Shown here: positions 1-6,098 of the stretch, one piece after another
Numbering within the stretch: the stretch's first letter is position 1
Layout: each line of letters opens with the position of its first letter
DNA from: JAIXUI01 sp943373175
Lineage (GTDB): Bacteria > Bacteroidota > Bacteroidia > UBA7662 > JAIXUI01
DNA: 18,450 nucleotides
Assembly: GCA_943373175.1 (NCBI GenBank)
Contig: CALSBM010000065.1
Coordinates: 1 to 18,450, forward strand
Direction: 5' to 3'
Made by a program: the position numbers and the translations under genes
The notes under the pieces: model-generated
Told to the model about the DNA's origin: nothing
Database searches by the model: none
Seen by the model: only the letters and a program-made list of their open reading frames with translations

Positions 1-726
1 AAGAAGTATAAGGAAACCGGAATCTTCGATAAGAATGAAATATATCCGTATATCACGGAAGGTATTGGAGAAGATTTTCTTCCGCAAAATGTCGATTTCT
101 CTATCATCGACCATTTCGAAAAAGTAACTGACAAAGACGCTGCTATTTACACACGAGAGATTCCAAGAAAAGAAGGGATTTTCGCTGGAAATTCGGCAGG
201 ATCTGCCATTGCGGGGTTAATCCAAATGAAGGATAAGCTCGGACAGGACGATGTTGTCGTAGTTATCTTCCACGACCATGGCACCCGTTACCTCGGTAAA
301 ATGTTTAATGATGAATGGATGCGCGAACGTGGTTTTCTTGAACAAGAAAGGAAAAGAGCTTATGACCTCATCCGTCACCGTTTACATCTCCCCTTAATAA
401 CAGTCGATCCTCAAAGGACAATTGGCGAAGCTGTTCGGTTAATGACACATTACAACATCTCTCAAATTCCCGTAATCAAGGAGGGTGATTTGATTGGCAG
501 TCTAAACGACCATCATTTACTAAGCTTAATAGTAGAAAATCCTGATTGCCGACAGTCTGAAGTTGCAAATTGCATGATGCCACCATTTCCGATAGTGAAA
601 TCTGTTACCACAATGGACGAAGTGGCAAAGCTTATCAATAAATCAAACCCTGCTGTTATGGTTGAATTGCCGACAGGAGATTTGCATATTATTACCAATC
701 ACGATCTTATAAACGCGATGTCATGA
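1..726 (+). CDS. PLP-dependent cystathionine beta-synthase / cysteine synthase with C-terminal CBS pair (3' part)
   Basis: This is the 3' end of a fold-type II PLP enzyme. The frame is open from base 1 and 241 residues are visible, so the catalytic Lys and the PLP phosphate loop lie upstream of the window. Visible residues 58-75 hold the glycine/serine segment EGIFAGNSAGSAIAG, which aligns with the cystathionine beta-synthase loop near the PLP ring nitrogen (human LCGGSAGST). The next segment (VVVVIFHDHGTRYLGKMFNDEWM) is the usual end of the catalytic domain. Residues about 128-240 form two CBS motifs, a pair that often binds adenosyl ligands and regulates the enzyme. The family makes cystathionine from serine and homocysteine, or cysteine from O-acetylserine. 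The CBS tail favours the first, but the two cannot be separated without the N-terminus. The stop overlaps the next start by 4 bases (ATGA), indicating translational coupling. Confidence 0.9.
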   Translation, partial: KKYKETGIFDKNEIYPYITEGIGEDFLPQNVDFSIIDHFEKVTDKDAAIYTREIPRKEGIFAGNSAGSAIAGLIQMKDKLGQDDVVVVIFHDHGTRYLGKMFNDEWMRERGFLEQERKRAYDLIRHRLHLPLITVDPQRTIGEAVRLMTHYNISQIPVIKEGDLIGSLNDHHLLSLIVENPDCRQSEVANCMMPPFPIVKSVTTMDEVAKLINKSNPAVMVELPTGDLHIITNHDLINAMS

Positions 727-1514
727 CCTCCACCTGGGACGATCAAACCGGCTTTTCCCTTGAGGTTGTATCGAATCCCAGGCGAATCATCTCATTGGTT
801 CCCTCTCAGACTGAATTGCTCTACTCCCTTGGGCTGGGAGACCGTGTTGTAGGAATTACAAAATTTTGCGTTCATCCGGAGGATTGGTTTCGAACGAAAT
901 CCAAAGTTGGCGGTACAAAAAAGATTCATCACGAATTGATTCATAGCCTTCAACCCGATTTAATTCTTGCTAATAAAGAGGAAAATCAACAGGAAGATAT
1001 TGTTGAATTACGAAAACACTTTCCCGTTTATACGACTGATATTCGGACAATCCGTGATGCTTTCGAAATGATAGAAACTGTTGGTGCTTTGGTCAATAAA
1101 CAACCAGAAGCACTGGCTATCAGTTTCCGTCTAAGACAGGATTTTACTCTGCTTCAACTGGAGTCTGAGCTCGTAACACCCAAAAAGGTAATTTACCTCA
1201 TCTGGGAAAATCCTCGAATGGGCGCTGGAAATGAAACTTTTATTCATAACATGTTGCAACTTGCTGGTCTTGAAAACCTGCTTTCGGGTAGATATCCTGT
1301 AATTACAGATGCCTTCCTTAAAGAGTTGTACCCAGAGATTGTACTTCTTTCTTCTGAGCCATTTCCTTACAAGGAAAAGCATTTGGAACTATACAGAAAA
1401 ATTTGGCCGCAGGCAAAAATCGAATTGGTTGATGGTGAAATGCTGAGTTGGTATGGCAGTAGAATGTTGCTCGCCGCTCCTTATCTACGTCAATTAAAAG
1501 CTAAATTTGAATGA
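723..1514 (+). CDS. BtuF-like helical-backbone metal receptor (cobalamin/Fe-siderophore-type binding protein), no signal peptide
   Basis: A 263-residue protein of the periplasmic-binding fold with a helical backbone (BtuF/FhuD type). Residues 21-45 carry RIISLVPSQTELLYSLGLGD, the typical first strand and helix. KVGGTKK (61-67) and LQPDLILANKEEN (76-88) follow as in BtuF-like proteins. Near the end, DGEMLSWYGSR (237-247) is a signature of a cytosolic-looking subfamily. There is no signal peptide or lipobox, and no permease or ATPase gene lies nearby, so a classical import role is not supported. The ATG start overlaps the upstream synthase stop by 4 bases, so both are probably made from one mRNA. 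Ligand unknown: cobalamin or another metal chelate is inferred from the family only. Confidence 0.82.
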   Translation: MTSTWDDQTGFSLEVVSNPRRIISLVPSQTELLYSLGLGDRVVGITKFCVHPEDWFRTKSKVGGTKKIHHELIHSLQPDLILANKEENQQEDIVELRKHFPVYTTDIRTIRDAFEMIETVGALVNKQPEALAISFRLRQDFTLLQLESELVTPKKVIYLIWENPRMGAGNETFIHNMLQLAGLENLLSGRYPVITDAFLKELYPEIVLLSSEPFPYKEKHLELYRKIWPQAKIELVDGEMLSWYGSRMLLAAPYLRQLKAKFE

Positions 1515-1553
1515 CTGTAGCCTTTTTGGCTCGTTACTTGAAAACCCTCTTCC

Positions 1554-3158
1554 ATGATTAAACACCTTTTTTTCCTAACGCTATTGTCCGGATGTTTCCT
1601 TTTACAAGTAAAGGCAGAGGAATTATCTGTAAGTTCTAAACCAATCTCCATAAAAGTGTATCCTTCGGGTGCAGAACTGAAGCACACCGGATCTGTCAAC
1701 CTTCCTTCCGGAACGCTCCGTTTGCTTTTTAAAAACCTCCCACCTGAGATTTTTGAAGGAAGCGTTCGGTTATCGGCTGTAGGTACTCCATTAACTATTT
1801 TAAGTGTAGAATACCGTAAAGACTTTATCAATGACAAGGAAAAGCTTCCCAGATTTAAAACCTTGCAGGATTCTATTGAAACGCTACAAACTGCACAAAC
1901 TGAGCTTATAAATAAATCAGAAGTTTTGGAACAAGAAAAGCAGTTGTTTCAGGCAAATAAAGTGGTTGCAGGAACTCAATCAGGTTTAAATACCACTGAA
2001 TTGTTAAAAATGGCCGATTTATTCAGAAGCAGATTAGCAGAAGTTTATGATCGCTTAGCTGTCTTGAAAAAGCGACAAATGAGAATCGATCGGGATATTC
2101 AGCGATTGCAACAGGAATTGGCTCAACTTGGGAACGAAGGAACTTATATAAGCCAAGTTGTTGCCGATGTAGAAGTAAAATCTTCCGGAAATGCCCAATT
2201 CACGTTATCCTATTTCACACAATTAGTAAGTTGGACTCCCCTCTATGATCTTCAAGTGGATTCTAAAAACAATAAAATAGAAATAAAAACTAAGGCAAGA
2301 ATAAGCCAAAATACTGGCTTCGATTTTAAAGATCTTAAACTCGCGGTTTCAACAGGATCGCCTGGTTTCAATATCAACAAACCCGTTATTAATCCTTGGT
2401 TTTTAGATATATATGTACAACGCCCTGTTGCTATGTACGATCGTGCATCAACCCGAGCTCAGCAGGCTGCACCTTCTGCCGCCAACAAGTCAGTGGAAAT
2501 GGATGCTGCCGGGGCAACAGATATGGCTCAATTCAGCGCCATTAGCGATAATGCCATGTCAATGGAATATGCCTTGGGCATTGAACTGGATTTACGTCAT
2601 GGTGAAAACAAGGTTGTTGCTCTACAAAATACCCCATTAGATGCTCAGTTTTCCTATGCCGTTGTACCACGTTTAAGTAAGGAGGTGAAAATGCTGGCAA
2701 AAACAACCGGTTTCCAAGATTTGGGATTTCTAAATGGAAGTGCCAACATCTATTTTGATGATGCTTTTGTAGGTACAACGAATATTTTAGACAATGTAGT
2801 TAACGATACACTTGTTCTACCTCTTGGAACCGACCCTAAAGTATCAGTAGAGTTCCGTCAACTCAAAGTCTTCACAGCAGATAAAAAGCTCTCAGGAAAA
2901 AGGGTTAAATCATTCTCCAACCTGATTGTATTAAAAAACAACCGCAAAGAAGCCATTAACATTGAAATTGAAGATCAAATCCCGGTGAGTAGAAATAAAG
3001 ATATTGAAGTGGAAGTGGAAGAATTGGATGGAAGTCAACTTAACGCAGATACCGGAATTATAAAATGGCAACTTGAAGTTCCGGCATCTGGAAGTAAAAA
3101 ATTGAATCCTAAGTTTCTGGTTCGTTTCCCTAAGGATAAGATTATTCAAGGTTTGTGA
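1554..3158 (+). CDS. Mucoidy inhibitor MuiA family protein (DUF4140 + DUF4139)
   Basis: A 534-residue exported protein. Residues 1-21 are a signal peptide (cleavage plausible after VKA); an internal LSGC at 11-14 resembles a lipobox, so a lipoprotein is possible. Residues about 30-100 match the DUF4140 N-terminal beta domain (KVYPSGAELKHTGSVNLPSG). Residues about 100-195 are a charged, Leu/Gln-rich coiled coil. From about 215 the DUF4139 domain begins (SYFTQLVSWTPLYDL) and runs to the C-terminus (IKWQLEVPASGSKKL). It is interrupted at about 294-335 by an Ala/Met/Ser-rich, low-complexity insert. The family is named after a Xanthomonas/Rhizobium mucoidy phenotype and its molecular function is not settled. 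The 39 bases upstream show no clear promoter, so read-through from the preceding pair is possible. Its stop overlaps the next gene. Confidence 0.85.
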   Translation: MIKHLFFLTLLSGCFLLQVKAEELSVSSKPISIKVYPSGAELKHTGSVNLPSGTLRLLFKNLPPEIFEGSVRLSAVGTPLTILSVEYRKDFINDKEKLPRFKTLQDSIETLQTAQTELINKSEVLEQEKQLFQANKVVAGTQSGLNTTELLKMADLFRSRLAEVYDRLAVLKKRQMRIDRDIQRLQQELAQLGNEGTYISQVVADVEVKSSGNAQFTLSYFTQLVSWTPLYDLQVDSKNNKIEIKTKARISQNTGFDFKDLKLAVSTGSPGFNINKPVINPWFLDIYVQRPVAMYDRASTRAQQAAPSAANKSVEMDAAGATDMAQFSAISDNAMSMEYALGIELDLRHGENKVVALQNTPLDAQFSYAVVPRLSKEVKMLAKTTGFQDLGFLNGSANIYFDDAFVGTTNILDNVVNDTLVLPLGTDPKVSVEFRQLKVFTADKKLSGKRVKSFSNLIVLKNNRKEAINIEIEDQIPVSRNKDIEVEVEELDGSQLNADTGIIKWQLEVPASGSKKLNPKFLVRFPKDKIIQGL

Positions 3159-3679
3159 AAACAACCGGTCTGTTACTCTTTGCTTTTCTATCGCTTGTGC
3201 CTTCATTCTTAAAGGGACAGCCTATGGATACTTCTCGTAACATTAATCCTGATAACCTCAAGTTGTGGGAAAGAAAAGCGATGAACCAGTTATTGGTTGC
3301 CGGAATGATTTCTGTTTCAACTGGAATAGTGATGATGCATGAAACCTTCGGACAGAATTATGATCAGGGAATTCAACATTTAGCTTGGGGAGTTATTAAC
3401 ACCACCATTGCCGGGCTTGCTCACAGGGGAATCAGTAAAAGAGATTATTCAAGCATTGATTTGAATGAGCGAGCCTCAAAAATGAAAAAGATATTAGGAA
3501 TCAATGTTTTACTTGATGTGCTCTATGTTGGAGCAGGAACAGCCCTCCTACTTTCTAACCAAGACCAACTTATGGGACATGGACGAGGAGTGTTAATTCA
3601 AGGCAGTTTTTTACTACTTTTTGATGCGTTTCATTGGAAACAAATTCAACGGATTCAGCAAGAGGCACTCCGGTTTTGA
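3155..3679 (+). CDS. Small polytopic membrane protein, DUF6992-like
   Basis: A 174-residue protein starting at GTG. The start is set by the 4-base GTGA overlap with the MuiA-family stop and by the signal-like hydrophobic segment that follows at once (residues 1-22). Four further hydrophobic helices are seen at about 43-61, 72-90, 113-133 and 144-160. The pattern of an aromatic/His-rich loop before W-G-V-I-N-T-T-I-A, then N-V-L-L-D-V-L-Y-V-G and Q-G-S-F-L-L-L-F-D-A, resembles the Bacteroidota DUF6992 family as I recall it; this assignment is not certain. Function unknown. Tight coupling suggests a shared envelope role, possibly a complex with the upstream MuiA-family protein. The next gene has its own promoter. 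Confidence 0.78.
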   Translation: MKTTGLLLFAFLSLVPSFLKGQPMDTSRNINPDNLKLWERKAMNQLLVAGMISVSTGIVMMHETFGQNYDQGIQHLAWGVINTTIAGLAHRGISKRDYSSIDLNERASKMKKILGINVLLDVLYVGAGTALLLSNQDQLMGHGRGVLIQGSFLLLFDAFHWKQIQRIQQEALRF

Positions 3680-3689
3680 AAAAAAATAC

Positions 3690-3718
3690 TTTGAATTGAA
3701 CAGTTTCTCCTATCCTTG
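3690..3718 (+). promoter_or_regulatory. Bacteroidota-type promoter for the YceI-family gene
   Basis: TTTG at 3690-3693, a 17-base spacer, then TATCCTTG at 3711-3718 (one mismatch to TAnnTTTG). Transcription would begin near 3723, leaving a 5' leader of about 26 bases before the ATG at 3749. The spacer is slightly shorter than the common 19. Confidence 0.5.
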
Positions 3719-3726
3719 CGTTACAG

Positions 3727-3742
3727 ATTTGTTCAAACAAAT
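3727..3742. promoter_or_regulatory. Inverted repeat in the YceI gene leader (possible operator or leader hairpin)
   Basis: Perfect 7-base arms ATTTGTT and AACAAAT separated by CA, lying directly downstream of the predicted -7 element and ahead of the ATG. As DNA it is a 16-base dyad fitting a dimeric regulator; as RNA it gives a 6-base-pair AU-rich stem with a UCAA loop. Function is inferred from position only. Confidence 0.4.
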
Positions 3743-3748
3743 ATACAA

Positions 3749-4354
3749 ATGAAACAACTTTTCTTTTGGGTATTAGCATTAGCGACAAGCGGTGCTGCCC
3801 TAGCAGCCGGAAACGGCAAAACCATTAAAGTGAAAGCCGACAAAAGCTCCGTAAAGTGGGAAGCGAAAAAAGTAACCGGCGCTCACAATGGTGCAATCAA
3901 CGTTAGCTCAGGATTTGTTATGCTAACTGGCAATAAACTCACCGGTGGTGAAGTAAGCATTGATATGAAAAGCATCGTTTGCGAAGACATCAAGGATGAA
4001 GGATACAACAAGAAATTTGTTGGTCACTTACATTCCGATGATTTTTTCAGCACTGCTAATCATCCTAACGCAATTTTGAAAATAACCAAGGTTACTTACA
4101 ATCCTAATGCTAAAGCTGGTGAAGCTAATGCTATGGTTACCGGAAGTTTAACTATTAAAGGAACTTCTAAACCAGTAACGTTTCCTGCTAGTATTTCTGT
4201 AAATGGCGATCAACTTACCGCTTCCGGAAAAATCACCATCGACCGTACAGAATACGATGTTCGTTATGGTTCTGGAAAATTCTTTGATAACCTCGGAGAC
4301 AAAATGATTGAAGATAACTTCGTTATCAACTTCAATTTGATTGCGGCCAACTAA
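3749..4354 (+). CDS. YceI family periplasmic protein
   Basis: A 201-residue secreted protein. I chose the ATG at 3749 because it begins a clean signal peptide (MKQLFFWVLALATSGAALA, cleavage after ALA); an upstream in-frame TTG at 3716 would overlap the promoter. The mature part starts with the family hallmark of a strand containing V-x-W near the N-terminus (KSSVKWEAKKV). HLHSDDFFSTANHPNAILKIT follows in the middle, then TGSLTIKGTSKPVTFP and ITIDRTEYDVRYGSG near the end, all typical of YceI. The fold is a lipocalin-like beta barrel that binds long isoprenoid or fatty-acid-like ligands. The physiological role is varied and the ligand here is unknown. Own promoter upstream and a strong bidirectional terminator downstream make it a single-gene unit. 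Confidence 0.92.
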   Translation: MKQLFFWVLALATSGAALAAGNGKTIKVKADKSSVKWEAKKVTGAHNGAINVSSGFVMLTGNKLTGGEVSIDMKSIVCEDIKDEGYNKKFVGHLHSDDFFSTANHPNAILKITKVTYNPNAKAGEANAMVTGSLTIKGTSKPVTFPASISVNGDQLTASGKITIDRTEYDVRYGSGKFFDNLGDKMIEDNFVINFNLIAAN

Positions 4355-4367
4355 TAGCCTCATGCAC

Positions 4368-4406
4368 AAAAAAAAAGGCTGACTCTTTCGGGTCAGCCTT
4401 TTTTTT
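4368..4406. terminator. Bidirectional intrinsic terminator between the YceI and YebC genes
   Basis: Stem GGCTGACTC (4377-4385) pairs with GGGTCAGCC (4390-4398) around a TTTC loop, with one T-G wobble. It is flanked by nine A (4368-4376) and eight T (4399-4406), so it works for both convergent genes. Confidence 0.9.
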
Positions 4407-4419
4407 GTGGTTTTCCTGG

Positions 4420-5133
4420 CTATTCTTCCATATTGTGATAAACCGCCTGAACATCTTCATCTTCCTCAATTTTTTCTATCAGATTCAGGAGCTTTTCCTC
4501 CTCAGCAGGATCTATTTTCGACACAGTAGTTGGAATGCGTTGTAATTGCGCTGATACAACATTGAATCCTTTTTCTTCTAAGCCTTTTTGCATGGTGCCA
4601 AAATCCTCGAAGGCAGTTTGAATCACTACTTCAGTTTCTTCCACTTGAACTACCTCTTCAGCACCATAATCGATTAGCTCAAGTTCTAATTCCTCAACTT
4701 CCACTTTTTCAACAGAAATTCGGAAAATCCCCTTTCTCTCAAAAAGGAAGTCAAGCGAACCGGTCTTTCCAAGCGACCCTCCACTCCTATTAAAGTACAT
4801 CCGGATGTTAGCAACTGTTCTAGTAGAATTATCGGTTGCCGTTTCTACAACCACCGCAATACCACCGGGGCCATAACCCTCATAAACTACCTCTTCATAA
4901 TCTTTTTCATCTTTAGAGGTAGCTCTTTTTATAGCTGCTTCAACTCGGTCTTTGGGCATAGAAGCACCCCGAGCATTTTGGATAGCAGTTTTAAGTCGGG
5001 TATTGGCTTCAGGATTTGGACCACCGGCTTTTACAGCCATGGATATTTCCTTACCAATCCTTGTAAATGCCTGAGACATCTTTGCCCAACGCTTAAACTT
5101 TCGGTCTTTGCGGTATTCGAATGCTCTTCCCAT
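4420..5133 (-). CDS. YebC/PmpR family protein (TACO1 family)
   Basis: 237 residues, the usual length. The N-terminus MGRAFEYRKDRKFKRWAKMSQAF is the Bacteroidota variant of the YebC start (most bacteria have MAGHSKWANIKHRK). It is followed by IGKEISMAVKAGGPNPEANTRL, MPKDRVEAAIKRA, the signature YEEVVYEGYGPGGIAVVVE, TDNSTRTVANIR and GGSLGKTGSLDFLFERKG. Family members were long annotated as DNA-binding regulators; recent work on relatives points to a role in translation, helping ribosomes through proline-rich stretches. The C-terminus is very acidic (EKIEEDEDVQAVYHNMEE). A -7 element (TAGTTTTG on this strand) just upstream suggests it can be transcribed separately from the HMG-CoA lyase gene 34 bases upstream. 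Confidence 0.93.
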   Translation of the reverse strand: MGRAFEYRKDRKFKRWAKMSQAFTRIGKEISMAVKAGGPNPEANTRLKTAIQNARGASMPKDRVEAAIKRATSKDEKDYEEVVYEGYGPGGIAVVVETATDNSTRTVANIRMYFNRSGGSLGKTGSLDFLFERKGIFRISVEKVEVEELELELIDYGAEEVVQVEETEVVIQTAFEDFGTMQKGLEEKGFNVVSAQLQRIPTTVSKIDPAEEEKLLNLIEKIEEDEDVQAVYHNMEE

Positions 5134-5149
5134 ATTTCTTGATTGCGTG

Positions 5150-5157
5150 CAAAACTA
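5150..5157 (-). promoter_or_regulatory. Candidate -7 promoter element for the YebC gene
   Basis: On the minus strand TAGTTTTG matches TAnnTTTG exactly, 16 bases upstream of the ATG at 5133. A TTTG lies upstream but at 27 bases, outside the usual spacing, so the -33 part is weak. It overlaps the 3' end of the HMG-CoA lyase gene region. Confidence 0.4.
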
Positions 5158-5167
5158 TGAATTGGAC

Positions 5168-6022
5168 TTAATTACTGTATCGGCCAAACAACTGAGTAGC
5201 CATTAATCTTGCATTTTCGAACGCATTGTCGTTGATACCTGTGTCAATTCCCTCACTTGCCAAAACTCTTAAGAGCTCTTCAGTAGCCAGATTACCAGTT
5301 AATTCATCCTTAGCCATTGGACAACCGCCAAAACCCAGCATCGCAGCATCGTAAGCTCTGCAACCGGCATTCCATGCTGCTTTTATCTTTGCAGAAGCAG
5401 TTGCAGGATTGCTATGCAAGTGAATTCCAAACTCTACTCCAGAATACTCAGGCACGAGGGATTGGAACATCCATTCAATTGTAGCAGCATCTGCTACACC
5501 AATAGTATCGGAAAAAAAGAAGGTGTTTACTTGTACCTCCAACAACCGATCAATCCAATGCTTGAGAATATCAATATTGAATGCCTCATTGTAAGGATTG
5601 CCAAAACCCATAGAAAGATACACCCGGAGTTTTTTTCCGGCATCCAGACAACGCGATTGCATCTCTCGAACATTCTTCAATGCCTCATCCCTGGTTTGGC
5701 GAGTATTTCGAAGCTGAAACTCTTCCGATACAGAAAATGGAAAGCCAAGCCACTTTATTCTATCAAAACAGCAAGCTTCTTCTGCTCCTCTTTGATTCGC
5801 TACAATAGCTAGTAACTCCGTTTTTGACTGATCTAGGCCAGCAAGCACTTCCGCAGTATCTGCCATTTGAGGAATAGCCTTAGGCGAAACAAAACTTCCA
5901 AAGTCAAGTACATTAAATCCAACTTGAAGTAAAAGATTGAGGTATTGTACTTTTTCTTCAGTCGGAATAAAGTTATGCAGTCCTTGCATGGCATCACGAG
6001 GACATTCGGTTAGGGTTATCAT
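5168..6022 (-). CDS. Hydroxymethylglutaryl-CoA lyase
   Basis: 284 residues, a TIM-barrel lyase of the HMGL-like/DRE-TIM family that splits 3-hydroxy-3-methylglutaryl-CoA into acetyl-CoA and acetoacetate, the last step of leucine degradation. Visible active-site features are R9-D10 in the first strand (TECPRDAMQG; general Arg and metal Asp), FVSPKAIPQMAD (44-54), the metal histidines H201 and H203 (IHLHS), C234 in GFGGCPMA (catalytic loop cysteine) and N244 in TGNLATEE (metal Asn). The HMG-CoA lyase GGCP loop distinguishes it from homocitrate or citramalate synthases. The HLHS and GFGGCPMA wording fits the Bacteroidota subgroup, where most other bacteria have HxHDTYGQ and GLGGCPYA. It is divergent from the DUF349 gene across 76 bases. 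Confidence 0.92.
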   Translation of the reverse strand: MITLTECPRDAMQGLHNFIPTEEKVQYLNLLLQVGFNVLDFGSFVSPKAIPQMADTAEVLAGLDQSKTELLAIVANQRGAEEACCFDRIKWLGFPFSVSEEFQLRNTRQTRDEALKNVREMQSRCLDAGKKLRVYLSMGFGNPYNEAFNIDILKHWIDRLLEVQVNTFFFSDTIGVADAATIEWMFQSLVPEYSGVEFGIHLHSNPATASAKIKAAWNAGCRAYDAAMLGFGGCPMAKDELTGNLATEELLRVLASEGIDTGINDNAFENARLMATQLFGRYSN

Positions 6023-6033
6023 TCTGGTTAAAA

Positions 6034-6064
6034 TTTGCCTTTTGCGTGAATAATTGTATTTTCG
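6034..6064 (+). promoter_or_regulatory. Bacteroidota-type promoter for the DUF349 gene
   Basis: TTTG at 6034-6037, a 19-base spacer (the commonest spacing), then TATTTTCG at 6057-6064, one mismatch to TAnnTTTG. The start of transcription would fall near 6069, 30 bases before the ATG at 6099. An in-frame TTG at 6054 lies inside the promoter and is therefore an unlikely start. Confidence 0.55.
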
Positions 6065-6098
6065 GGGCGTCTGTAAAGGTCAAAAAGGCAAGTTTCAA

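Noticed and set aside
1519..1531. AGCC-TTTTT-GGCT mini-hairpin between the BtuF-like and MuiA-family genes
   Set aside because: A 4-base stem without a following T tract is too weak to be a terminator.
3716..3748. TTG start giving an 11-residue longer YceI protein
   Set aside because: It would start inside the -7 element and put a hydrophilic extension ahead of a perfect signal peptide.
5414..5812. 132-residue open frame on the plus strand antisense to HMG-CoA lyase
   Set aside because: No family resemblance, no promoter or start context, and the minus-strand gene is strongly conserved with all catalytic residues.
6054..6098. TTG start giving a 15-residue longer DUF349 protein
   Set aside because: It lies at the promoter, upstream of the expected transcription start.
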